Assembly (NCBI GenBank): GCA_041600415.1
Contig: JBFIKF010000010.1
Coordinates: 1-42,526, forward strand
From: JBFJKD01 sp041600415
GTDB taxonomy: Bacteria; Pseudomonadota; Gammaproteobacteria; Pseudomonadales; Porticoccaceae
Reading direction: 5' to 3'
DNA length: 42,526 nucleotides
In this document: positions 1 through 7,632 of the stretch, one piece after another
How positions within the stretch are numbered: the stretch's first letter is position 1
Layout: each line of letters opens with the position of its first letter
Made by a program: the position numbers and the translations under genes
Notes under the pieces: generated by a model
What the model was told of the DNA's origin: nothing
Database searches by the model: none
What the model saw: the letters and a program-made list of their open reading frames with translations, nothing else

Positions 1-143
1 ACATTCAGACTGGCTTTATGACCCGCTTTAACCATGCTGAGGAAGTTCGCGGCGGTATTAAGGAAGGGTTCGATACCACCGGTATCGACGACGCGTACGA
101 CAAGTACCTCACCGTACAGGCAATTCAGCGCATGGGTACCTAA
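1..143 (+). CDS. C-terminal end of an unidentified protein (5' end outside window)
   Basis: An open frame enters from the left edge and ends at TAA 141-143, giving the last 46 residues of a protein whose tail reads ...KYLTVQAIQRMGT. It is on the same strand as the DUF1302 gene and is separated from it by about 265 bases. The composition is ordinary and soluble-looking (Asp/Gly/Thr rich), with no membrane segment. I do not recognise the family from this fragment. Its coding nature is inferred from the uninterrupted frame, the codon use and the lack of any competing gene. Confidence 0.6.
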   Translation, partial: IQTGFMTRFNHAEEVRGGIKEGFDTTGIDDAYDKYLTVQAIQRMGT

Positions 144-172
144 AGCGGTTGGCGCATGCGGTTGTGTTCCAC

Positions 173-205
173 TCCGGCATCAGTGATCAGCTTATTGGTG
201 CCGGA
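173..205 (+). terminator. Possible hairpin terminator after the left-edge gene
   Basis: TCCGGCA (173-179) pairs perfectly with TGCCGGA (199-205). With G-U pairs the stem can be extended inward to about 14 pairs around a 5-base loop. The tail after it (ATGTTTGTATCG) is only weakly T-rich, so intrinsic termination is uncertain. Confidence 0.35.
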
Positions 206-270
206 ATGTTTGTATCGAGGATATAGTTAAAGTGGAGCGAGGTCAGACGTAGAGATTTCAAATAGAGACA

Positions 271-303
271 ATAAGCAATACATAAGCAATACATAAGCAA
301 TAC
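271..303 (+). repeat. Three perfect tandem copies of an 11-bp unit
   Basis: The unit ATAAGCAATAC occurs at 271-281, 282-292 and 293-303 with no mismatch or spacer. The 11-bp period is close to one helical turn, so the copies lie on nearly the same face of the DNA. The array ends about 106 bases before the DUF1302 start, a position compatible with a regulator-binding array or with slipped-strand variation in an upstream region. Function unknown. Confidence 0.85.
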
Positions 304-409
304 AGTAGAAGCAAGGAGCGAGATAAGATCGAGTTTCCAAAAAAATGCTGTACAGCGGTTAGCGCGTTGGCCAAAGACAGCAACAAAACATTTAGGGTGA
401 GGAGGTAGT

Positions 410-2317
410 ATGAATACAATGAAAAAATTGCTATTACCAACAGCGATTATCGCCGGATTAGTCGCCGCGGACAGCGCCGTGGCGCTGGACGTTAGTATTT
501 CCGGATTTATTCGCCAGGAAGCAGCCTATAAATTCACCGGGGACGAAAACCCGTATAACCGGCAGGGTGCGCGTTTCGACAGTGTGCTGGTGCCGAACAC
601 CAGTGCCACCGGAGCAGCTGTTGCGCCCGGTGGTTTATACGACACGCTGAATTTTGTTACCGGCGGCCTGATTCCCGATGGTGATACAGTAGCAAATACT
701 CGCCAATACTTGGGCAAAATTGACGGCGACCAATCGCAGGACAACGACTGGAACGTGTTTGCCACTAAGGCCGAGGTGGATTTCACCCTTGGCTTTTCTG
801 AAAATGTCTCAGGTTTTGTCAAAGTGCGCGGCTACTACCAGCCGGATGTGTTTGCGGATTACGGAGACGTAAACCAGTTCGAGCGCAACGTGCACGGCAG
901 CAAAGCGGAAATTCTCGAAATCAGCGACGACGACTATTTTGTCGACCTGCCCGCGGCCTACATTGATTACGCTTCCGGACCATTGTGGGTTCGTGTAGGA
1001 CAACAACAAATTGCCTGGGGAGAGTCGCTGTTCTTCCGGGTAGCAGACGTGCCCAACGGCCTGGACCTGACCCGGCATTTGTTCCTGGATTTTGCCGCGG
1101 AAGAGTACTCCGATGAACGCCAGGCAGCGCCAGGCATTCGGGTTAACTACAATTTAAACAATGACTGGTCGTTGGAAGTCTTCACTCAAATGTTTCAGCC
1201 CAGCACCTTGCCCGCGCGAAATTCTGCCTACAACGTGATAGCTGACGCTTTCAATCCGGATTATCAAATGGGCTTCGACAAAGTCGATGATCGCTGGAAT
1301 ACCGGTCTGCGGGTGCGTGGTGATGTAGGCAATCTTGGCATGCAGTTCTTTGCTGTCAGCCGCACCAACCCGGATCCGGTGTTTCGCTGGCTGCCCGGCG
1401 GTCAGGTTGCTCTGGACGCAGTGCCTGGGTTTGCAGGCTTCTCCACCCAGCCTTTTCAAACTCAGTCCTACGGCCTCGCGAGCGCAGCTGAGTGGTTTGA
1501 TACCGCTGGTCTTTCGGGTCTGAACGGAATTGATGCCCTCAATCAGTTGGGCGACGATTTTGCATTTGACGATGGCTTCTTCAAATTAATGACATTGTTC
1601 GGCGTAACGCCCGGAAGCTGTACCGCCCCAAATCCCGCCACCTGCACCTATAATTTCACCGATGTAGCGTCCTCAATGCCCACTCTGGATGTGTTTTTTA
1701 CGGCACTGGGCGGACTGGGTGCGGATATCGAAGCAACCTATGCCTACGAGAACGTCTTTGGTTTTGGGTTCAATTACATTTTCTATGCCGAGCCCGATAC
1801 GTTGCTCGACCAGTTAGTGGTGCGTTTCGAGGGCACTTACACCCCCGATAAAACCTTCACCAACCCCAATCTGGCCCACGACTTTCTCGAAAAAGACGAG
1901 TGGGTGACGGGCCTGGTGTTTGAAAAATACCACCGCTTTAGCGACGCTTTCCCCGCCACATTTCTGGTGTTTGAATGGATGCACAAATCCGAAAGCGACC
2001 TGCTCGGACGGCATTTGAGCGGCCTGGGTGGCGACCGCTACAAGGGACCCGGTGGCGGTGAAGACGATCGCGGCTGGGACGGCCTGGTGTTTGCGCTGCA
2101 ACAACCGTTCCCCAACCTGGTGTGGCGTGCGGACCTCTCCGTGCTGTATGACCTGAACGGCGGCTTTCTGGTGCAACCCGGTGTGCGCTACAAGCCTTCT
2201 GACGAGTGGACCGTTGAAGGGTTCGTCAACTTCATTGACTCCAAGGATAATGCCACCATCTTCCAGCCGATTGAATGGTCTGACGACGTGAGCTTGCGCC
2301 TGACCTACCAGTTCTAA
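410..2317 (+). CDS. DUF1302-family outer-membrane protein
   Basis: This 635-residue exported protein has a signal peptide at residues 1-25 (MKKLLLPTAIIAG... ending DSAVA, with LDVSISG as the likely mature start). A long Gly/Asp/aromatic-rich body follows, ending in LRLTYQF, an outer-membrane beta-barrel terminus with a final Phe. Length, the opening FIRQEAAYKF region and the end motif fit the DUF1302 family. Family members are commonly found beside DUF1329 genes in clusters for hydrophobic or aromatic compounds; their molecular role is not settled. AGGAGGT (400-406) lies just before ATG 410. An in-frame ATG at 419 has better spacing, so the start may be three residues later. A strong terminator follows, so the gene is probably its own transcription unit. 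A DUF1329 gene lies 5.3 kb downstream on the same strand. Confidence 0.85.
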   Translation: MNTMKKLLLPTAIIAGLVAADSAVALDVSISGFIRQEAAYKFTGDENPYNRQGARFDSVLVPNTSATGAAVAPGGLYDTLNFVTGGLIPDGDTVANTRQYLGKIDGDQSQDNDWNVFATKAEVDFTLGFSENVSGFVKVRGYYQPDVFADYGDVNQFERNVHGSKAEILEISDDDYFVDLPAAYIDYASGPLWVRVGQQQIAWGESLFFRVADVPNGLDLTRHLFLDFAAEEYSDERQAAPGIRVNYNLNNDWSLEVFTQMFQPSTLPARNSAYNVIADAFNPDYQMGFDKVDDRWNTGLRVRGDVGNLGMQFFAVSRTNPDPVFRWLPGGQVALDAVPGFAGFSTQPFQTQSYGLASAAEWFDTAGLSGLNGIDALNQLGDDFAFDDGFFKLMTLFGVTPGSCTAPNPATCTYNFTDVASSMPTLDVFFTALGGLGADIEATYAYENVFGFGFNYIFYAEPDTLLDQLVVRFEGTYTPDKTFTNPNLAHDFLEKDEWVTGLVFEKYHRFSDAFPATFLVFEWMHKSESDLLGRHLSGLGGDRYKGPGGGEDDRGWDGLVFALQQPFPNLVWRADLSVLYDLNGGFLVQPGVRYKPSDEWTVEGFVNFIDSKDNATIFQPIEWSDDVSLRLTYQF

Positions 2318-2342
2318 TCCAGCGCGACAGGGGGTAACCCAC

Positions 2343-2370
2343 AAAGCCGGCACTTGTGCCGGCTTTTTTT
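2343..2370 (+). terminator. Rho-independent terminator after the DUF1302 gene
   Basis: AAAGCCGGCA (2343-2352) and TGCCGGCTTT (2357-2366) form a perfect 10-bp stem with a CTTG loop, and the T run continues to 2370. The stem begins 25 bases after the stop codon. This separates the DUF1302 gene from the ExbB-like cluster. The 240 bases up to 2612 hold no gene and must contain the promoter of that cluster; I could not assign -35/-10 boxes with confidence. Confidence 0.9.
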
Positions 2371-2612
2371 ATGCTGGCGCTTTTTGAAGACGAGTTATTC
2401 ATGCGCGAATATTTTTTGATTGTGCGGGTCAAACTAAATTACTGCTATGCGCAGCCACTTATATTGTTAATCTGCTAAGGTTGGAGTGGCGCGGTTCGGT
2501 AGCGCGTTATCCGTCATAATTGTCCGGCCGGTTATGTAAAGAAAATTTTGCACTAAACCGTTTTTGCCCCTTACATTAGCCCTTAAATTAAGCCCGTAAA
2601 AATGAGCCTCAC

Positions 2613-3269
2613 ATGAATCTACTCGATACCCTGAATTTATTGAAACTCGGCGGCCCAGTGGTGCTGGTACTGCTGGTTATGTCCGTAGTGGGTCTGGCGG
2701 TGGTGTTTTACAAGTTAATTCAGTATCGCCGCTACTCCAGCACCATGATTAATCGCGTCGACAGAGCAGTAAACACCTGGGCCTCAGGGGATGCCCAGGG
2801 TGCGCTGGCACTGCTGGAACGGGAGCGTGGCCCGTTTGGACAGTTGTTGCTTAGTGGCATGAGCTGGCTCGCTGGCAGCGCCCCGGACGAGCAGAAAATT
2901 CGCGAGGAGCTCACCCGCCGTGGGCAGAAAATCATGGCCCAGATCAACGGCCTGAATCCCCTGCTGGAACAGATTGCCTACCTGGCGCCACTATTGGGTT
3001 TACTGGGTACTGTGCTGGGCATTATCGACGTGTTTCACGGTCTGGCCAGCGATGGGGGTGGCGCGGATACCGGGATTCTCGCAGGCGGTATCTGGGAGGC
3101 GTTGTTGACCACGGCGGTGGGTCTGGTGGTGGCCATTCCCTTTGCGTTGATACACGCCATACTCGACGGTCGCGCCATTCGTATTCGCGGCAGTATGGAA
3201 GACCAGATCACCCGTTTGTTTACGGTCGACCTCTATCGTCAGGACGCTGCCCCGCGGACGGATACATAA
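2613..3269 (+). CDS. ExbB/TolQ/MotA-family proton-channel protein
   Basis: This 218-residue inner-membrane protein has the three-helix ExbB/TolQ plan: helices at about 14-36, 118-141 and 159-182. A cytoplasmic domain lies between the first two and a short cytoplasmic tail follows. The segment APLLGLLGTVLGI (125-137) and the ALLTTAVGLVVAIPF segment are hallmarks of the family. Such proteins form a pentameric proton channel around an ExbD/TolR dimer and use the proton motive force to move a periplasmic partner. It is the first gene of a co-directional cluster with two exbD-like genes. The ribosome-binding site before ATG 2613 is weak. No tonB, tolA or pal is adjacent, so neither the TonB nor the Tol-Pal name should be transferred. 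Confidence 0.9.
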   Translation: MNLLDTLNLLKLGGPVVLVLLVMSVVGLAVVFYKLIQYRRYSSTMINRVDRAVNTWASGDAQGALALLERERGPFGQLLLSGMSWLAGSAPDEQKIREELTRRGQKIMAQINGLNPLLEQIAYLAPLLGLLGTVLGIIDVFHGLASDGGGADTGILAGGIWEALLTTAVGLVVAIPFALIHAILDGRAIRIRGSMEDQITRLFTVDLYRQDAAPRTDT

Positions 3270-3314
3270 ACATATGTTTCTGTATTCCGTCACAGTGTGT
3301 GACCAGCAGCCGTT

Positions 3315-3722
3315 ATGCAGCTGAATAATGCCACGCGCAAATCCCTGCGGCGTATCAGTCTGACGCCGTTGATCGATCTGGTGTTTATTCTGCTGGTATT
3401 TTTTATTCTGCAAACCAGTTTTATTCAGTTTCGCGAACTGGGTGTGCCGGTGCCAGCGGACAACCCGCAGGGTGAAAGCAGCGGACAGGTGCTGACCATC
3501 GACGTGTTTCCCGACGGTAAATTGTGGTTGCAGGGTGAAACCCTGGCTGTAAAAAAACTCGGGGGTTATGTGCGTTCACTGGGTGCGGATGGGGAAACCA
3601 CGGTGCTGGTGCGTGCCGGCGACGATGTAACCTTGCAGCTTCTGGTCAGGGTGCTGGACCAGTTACACGCCAACAAGGTGCAGCGTATTCAGATTGTCGG
3701 CCTGGAGGCGGGTACGCCATGA
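3315..3722 (+). CDS. ExbD/TolR-family protein, copy 1 (with the conserved Asp)
   Basis: This 135-residue protein has a short cytoplasmic N terminus, one membrane helix (about 16-38) and a periplasmic domain. The helix begins SLTPLIDLVFILLVFF, in which D21 is the conserved acidic residue that carries protons in ExbD, TolR and MotB-type stators. The periplasmic part (FPDGKLWLQGE... VLVRAGDDVTLQLLVRVLDQL) matches the usual ExbD/TolR fold, including the pattern of a residue-binding domain with a terminal helix and strand. It starts 45 bases after the exbB-like gene, and its stop lies in an ATGA overlap at 3719-3722. It probably pairs with the next gene's product as a heterodimer. Confidence 0.9.
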   Translation: MQLNNATRKSLRRISLTPLIDLVFILLVFFILQTSFIQFRELGVPVPADNPQGESSGQVLTIDVFPDGKLWLQGETLAVKKLGGYVRSLGADGETTVLVRAGDDVTLQLLVRVLDQLHANKVQRIQIVGLEAGTP

Positions 3723-3744
3723 AAGCCGTCGCGAGCAGCGCACC

Positions 3745-4173
3745 GTGAAAAATACGCCGATCAAATTATCGCAAGCTGTGCATCATACCAACGGTCGCGA
3801 AGCGAACATTATTCCGATCATCAATATGACGTTTTTGCTGCTGCTGTTTTTTATGGTGGCCGGTAGTCTGACGGAAGTCATGCATAAAGATATTTTTCCG
3901 CCGTCCTCTGCCAGCGCCGCGCCCAGCCAGCCTGATTTGCAGGAGCTGATGTTGACCCGGGATGGCAAACTGCTGTGGCAGGAACAACCTGTCACGGTCA
4001 GCCAGTGGGCCCAGCGACTGTCCGCACAGGGGGTGAAAATCCCCGCGACATTACGCCTGCGGGCCGATGCCAGTACGCGGGCGGCAGTGATTATTCCACT
4101 GCTGGCGGAATTTAAGGCGCTGCATATTGCCAGGGTGTCACTGGTGACCATTAACGATGCCAAATCTCAATAG
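3745..4173 (+). CDS. ExbD/TolR-family protein, copy 2 (conserved Asp replaced by Asn)
   Basis: From GTG 3745 this encodes 142 residues with one membrane helix (about 22-44) and an ExbD-type periplasmic domain. The helix begins NIIPIINMTFLLLLFFMVAG. By alignment with the standard N-x-T-P-x-I-D motif, the proton-carrying Asp is Asn27 (codon AAT at 3823-3825). The rest of the fold looks intact, so this is not a decayed gene. The start is uncertain. A TTG at 3694 would overlap copy 1 by 29 bases and add a basic extension. The ATG in the ATGA overlap at 3719 is in another frame and gives only MKAVASSAP before a stop that overlaps GTG 3745. It may be made by translational coupling across that short frame. 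Confidence 0.85.
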   Translation: MKNTPIKLSQAVHHTNGREANIIPIINMTFLLLLFFMVAGSLTEVMHKDIFPPSSASAAPSQPDLQELMLTRDGKLLWQEQPVTVSQWAQRLSAQGVKIPATLRLRADASTRAAVIIPLLAEFKALHIARVSLVTINDAKSQ

Positions 4174-4194
4174 ACGATTAGCGACCGAGTCTCA

Positions 4195-5295
4195 ATGAAG
4201 TATTTGAAGCCGATGCTCCTGTGGTCGAGCCTGTTGCTGGTATCCCTGGTAATTCACTTGCTGCTGTCGTCCCGGGCAGCCGTGGATATGTTGTCCCCCA
4301 CCAGCCGCGGGTCGTCAGAAAATGCGCCGGTAGAAATTCTCCTCGACGTGCCGGAGGTGGTGGAAGAAAAAGAAAAACTGGTGTTTGAAGACCCCATCGA
4401 GTTTGAACCGCCACCCGTGCTGGTGCCCTCCGCTGCGTTGGCGCCGCCACCCCCAGATGTGAACCTGGCCATGGAAGCGGCAGCGGGCGGCAGCAGCGCC
4501 GCGGGTTTTTCTACGCCTTTGCTCAGCGATACCTTTGCTACGGCGGGTAAGGGGCTGGCCGGTTACGGTACCGGTATTGGCACCGGGCTGAGTAACAGCA
4601 CCAACCGTTTTGCGGCCTATGTACAGGGCCTGCGGGAAACCGGTCTGGACGTGGTGTTCGTGGTGGATACCACTGGTTCCATGGACTGGGTGATCGCCGA
4701 GGTGCGCAGTCGCATTGTAGATATTGTCGATGCGGTGCGCATGCTGGTGCCGGTGTCCCGGTTCGGCATTGTCGCCTATCGGGACTACGGCAGTCCCGGC
4801 TTTGTGACCCGCGCGCAACCACTAACCTACAGCCTTAACAAACTCACCGGATTTCTCAATGGCATGACCGCCGAGGGCGGCGGCAGCATGGAAGAGGCGG
4901 TGTACGAGGGTTTGCGGGTGGCAGTGAATGACGGCGGCTGGCGGATGGGGGCCAAGCGGGTGATTATTCTGATCGGCGACGCCCCGCCCCACAGCGACAA
5001 CGTGAGCGCGCTATTTGCCACCAGCAAGGCCTTCGCCGCTGCCGATGGGCAGCTTTCCACCCTCGATGTGAGTTTCGAGTCCAACCCGGCCATGCTGGAA
5101 GCCACGCTGGGACGACCGGTGAATCGCGCCCTGTACCGGGATAAGCCGATGCTGAGTTTTCAACAGCTCGCCGATACGGGTAACGGCGTCGCGGCCACGA
5201 TGGATGGCGATGTGCGTATTACCCGCCAGTTGGTATCGCTGATTATGGGTGGGCAGTTCGCCACGGAAATGGCGCTGCTGATGGAGGGGTTGTGA
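4195..5295 (+). CDS. Membrane-anchored, proline-rich von Willebrand factor A protein
   Basis: This 366-residue protein has an uncleaved N-terminal membrane helix (about 8-26). An acidic and proline-rich stretch follows (EPPPVLVP at 71-78, APPPPD at 83-88), then a Gly-rich linker and a vWA domain from about residue 150. The metal-site motif is D158-T-T-G-S162; a GGGSMEEAVYEGL segment and LIGDAPPHS supply the later metal-site positions. The layout (cytoplasmic stub, one helix, proline-rich periplasmic spacer, globular C-terminal domain) is that of TonB, and the gene sits after exbD, where tonB often sits. Known vWA domains bind protein or matrix partners through a divalent metal. I infer a periplasmic effector moved by the ExbB/ExbD-like motor. 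Its end overlaps the next start (TGATG). Confidence 0.85.
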   Translation: MKYLKPMLLWSSLLLVSLVIHLLLSSRAAVDMLSPTSRGSSENAPVEILLDVPEVVEEKEKLVFEDPIEFEPPPVLVPSAALAPPPPDVNLAMEAAAGGSSAAGFSTPLLSDTFATAGKGLAGYGTGIGTGLSNSTNRFAAYVQGLRETGLDVVFVVDTTGSMDWVIAEVRSRIVDIVDAVRMLVPVSRFGIVAYRDYGSPGFVTRAQPLTYSLNKLTGFLNGMTAEGGGSMEEAVYEGLRVAVNDGGWRMGAKRVIILIGDAPPHSDNVSALFATSKAFAAADGQLSTLDVSFESNPAMLEATLGRPVNRALYRDKPMLSFQQLADTGNGVAATMDGDVRITRQLVSLIMGGQFATEMALLMEGL

Positions 5296-7595
5296 TGATC
5301 GTTCCTGCCCTGAGATCCGCCCGGTGCGCCTGGATATTACTGGGGTGGTGTCTGGCTGCCAGCTTTTTAACCACGACAGCCTACGGCGCAGGCGCGGTGG
5401 ATGCTCTACAACAACAGTCCAAGCAAGAATTGTCCGCGGCGCAGATCAGCGCGTTAAACAGTCGCCTGAATGAACTGGTGGCGCAACGGGGCGCCGCACT
5501 GGAGACCGGGGATTTTATTGCGGTGGCGGATACCTTTGGCAACCTGGTGTCCAAAGCGCGGGATGCGGGTGTGGCGCGAGCGCAGTTTAATGAACTACTC
5601 CGCTCCGCCAAGGCCCTGCGGGAACAGTGCCGCGACAAAATTCGCGCCCTGGAGCGAGCCACCGGGGACAACGAAAGCGCCCTGGAAATGCTGTACCGCT
5701 CCGATGGCTGGCACGATATTAACTACGCCATGTCCGCGTTCGGTTACTGGGAAGCCTGGACGCTACTGGGGTTGGCGCAAACCTATGTGGGGGAGCGCGA
5801 ACAGCCGGGGCTGTTGAACCGGGCCGAGCGTGGCTTCCAGGGTAGCGCGGTGCGGATTTTGTATCCCGGCATTGTCTACGGTAGCTGGCTGGGCATTGGC
5901 TATGTGGCCATGGCGCGCCACCAGGAGGATAGCGCGGAGCGCCATTTTCGCCGCCTGTCCGACGCCCTGCGTTCCGATCCGGACAACCCGGTGCGGCGCA
6001 TCGCGGAAACGGAGTTAGCGGTACTGGCCCTGCGCCGTGGACAGGACGTATCCAGCCTGCCGCCAGTGGGCATCCTGAACGGCGAAAACATTGCGCTGGT
6101 ACAGGAGCAGGCGTTTGCCCTGCTGGAACAGCACCGCAAAACGAAAAGTGGCGCCATTGGCGCGGCTCAGCGACTTAAGCCCATTGTCGAATCAGCGTTT
6201 TTGAATGACGGCCTGGTGCAGCGCATATTCAGTTATCGGGACGAAATCGTGGGTCAGGATCTGGGTGTGTTTTCCCTGTTGGTTGACAGCGAATATGCCT
6301 ATGCCTACCAGCAGTACAACACGGCGGTGTTCAAGTTTCGGGAATTTCAAAAACGCGGCGGTGCCCGTCTGCCAATTACCCTCGACCTGTTTCGCTACCA
6401 CTATGCCGTGGCGCTACTGAAATCCGGACTGCCGCGGGATGCCTGGCAGGCACTGCAGGAGTTGGGCGCTACGCGGCCGCTGTCCGCCACGGTGGCGGGG
6501 GCGATTCCCAAACTGTCCTTCCTGATTGCGCAAACCCTGTACCAGCAGAAACCGGACAACGCCCGTGAGCAGCAGTTGGTACAGGCGGCGCAACGGTTTT
6601 TGCAGACCAGCCCAGAGGATGGGGATATTGGCAGCGCCCATCTGGTGCTGGCCCAGTTCAGCACCGATCAGGGGGTCGCACAACGCCATCTGAGCGCCGC
6701 AAAGCGCGATCGCAGGCTGGTGGCAGGAATTTCCCTGACACGCCTGCAGCGCGAACTGGTGGCGTTTAATCAGGCGGCGCGCAATGCCGAGGCTGACGTG
6801 CAGTTGCGCCTGGCCAAGACTATTTTACAGACCATCGACAGTTTGCCGCGGCGGGAACGCAACAAGCCCTGGTTTATGGCGGTGGCGCTACAGATGCGGA
6901 CCTTTGTGGGGGACGGGCTGTCGAAGACGCTAGCTGCTATCGATGCCCTCGCGGCCCGCGAAGGTCTGGACGACAATGTGCGCGCCCTGTTGCTGTGGTC
7001 GAAATTGCGGGCCCTGGACGGATTGGGACCGCCGCAGCGGGTGGCGGAATTGATCGCCCAGCTCGCCACGCAGTCAATCCCGGTTGGGCAGCAGCGGGAA
7101 ATTTATCAGTTTCTACTGGAAAAGGAGCGCGCTGCAGCGTTTACTCAGGTGGCTGACCTGGCGACGCGGTTTTATCCGGCTCTGGAGGGACAGCCCCAGG
7201 ACCAGCGGCAATTACAATTGCTGCGCATTCGCGCATTAACTGCGGGGGGTGACGGGGAAACGGCATTCGCAGCGGCCCGGGACATGGTCGCTACGTTTCC
7301 AGACTCGGGGGATGCTTGGGTGGCTTATGCCGACGCGGCGCAAGCCTCAAACCGACTGTTCGAAGCGGAGCGCGGTTGGGCAAAAATCACCGGTGCGGTG
7401 CCCGACGGCTCGCCCCGCTGGCTGGAGGGCATGACGCAACGTCTCACGTTATTGTCCAGCCTGACCGAAGCGGGTGAAGCACATGGTCAACGCATCTGTG
7501 AACTGGCTGGGCAGGTCAAACGTTATCAGCACAATATGGCACAGGGGGTGCTCACGGAGTTCGAAAAAACCGTACAAATGTATCGGTGCCCGTAG
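5295..7595 (+). CDS. Large exported helical-repeat (TPR-like) protein
   Basis: A protein of about 766 residues with a signal peptide (hydrophobic core CAWILLGWCLAASFL, likely cut near AYGA at about residue 31) and no lipobox Cys, so probably soluble and periplasmic. The body is almost entirely amphipathic helices rich in Ala, Leu, Gln and Arg, with TPR-like spacing (for example YEYAYQQYNTAVFKFREFQ and DSGDAWVAYADAAQASNRL). I see no catalytic motif. ATG 5295 overlaps the stop of the vWA gene by one base; a GTG at 5292 is an alternative. Translational coupling to the vWA gene suggests a scaffold or adaptor in the same complex. The exact repeat number needs a profile search. Confidence 0.75.
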   Translation: MIVPALRSARCAWILLGWCLAASFLTTTAYGAGAVDALQQQSKQELSAAQISALNSRLNELVAQRGAALETGDFIAVADTFGNLVSKARDAGVARAQFNELLRSAKALREQCRDKIRALERATGDNESALEMLYRSDGWHDINYAMSAFGYWEAWTLLGLAQTYVGEREQPGLLNRAERGFQGSAVRILYPGIVYGSWLGIGYVAMARHQEDSAERHFRRLSDALRSDPDNPVRRIAETELAVLALRRGQDVSSLPPVGILNGENIALVQEQAFALLEQHRKTKSGAIGAAQRLKPIVESAFLNDGLVQRIFSYRDEIVGQDLGVFSLLVDSEYAYAYQQYNTAVFKFREFQKRGGARLPITLDLFRYHYAVALLKSGLPRDAWQALQELGATRPLSATVAGAIPKLSFLIAQTLYQQKPDNAREQQLVQAAQRFLQTSPEDGDIGSAHLVLAQFSTDQGVAQRHLSAAKRDRRLVAGISLTRLQRELVAFNQAARNAEADVQLRLAKTILQTIDSLPRRERNKPWFMAVALQMRTFVGDGLSKTLAAIDALAAREGLDDNVRALLLWSKLRALDGLGPPQRVAELIAQLATQSIPVGQQREIYQFLLEKERAAAFTQVADLATRFYPALEGQPQDQRQLQLLRIRALTAGGDGETAFAAARDMVATFPDSGDAWVAYADAAQASNRLFEAERGWAKITGAVPDGSPRWLEGMTQRLTLLSSLTEAGEAHGQRICELAGQVKRYQHNMAQGVLTEFEKTVQMYRCP

Positions 7596-7632
7596 TGGGT
7601 TAGGCAAGGCGCGTAGTGAAGAGGTCGCGGTT

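Noticed and set aside
271..303. CRISPR array
   Set aside because: The three 11-bp units are directly adjacent with no spacers and there are no cas genes; recorded as a tandem repeat.
2613..4173. Naming the ExbB/ExbD-like genes as exbBD-tonB or tolQR
   Set aside because: No TonB, TolA, TolB or Pal is present and one ExbD-like copy lacks the conserved Asp, so a transferred name would mislead.
7474..7632. N-terminal extension of the DUF1329 gene
   Set aside because: The upstream part overlaps the TPR-like gene in another frame, lacks similarity and would place the Tat-like signal 50 residues inside the protein.
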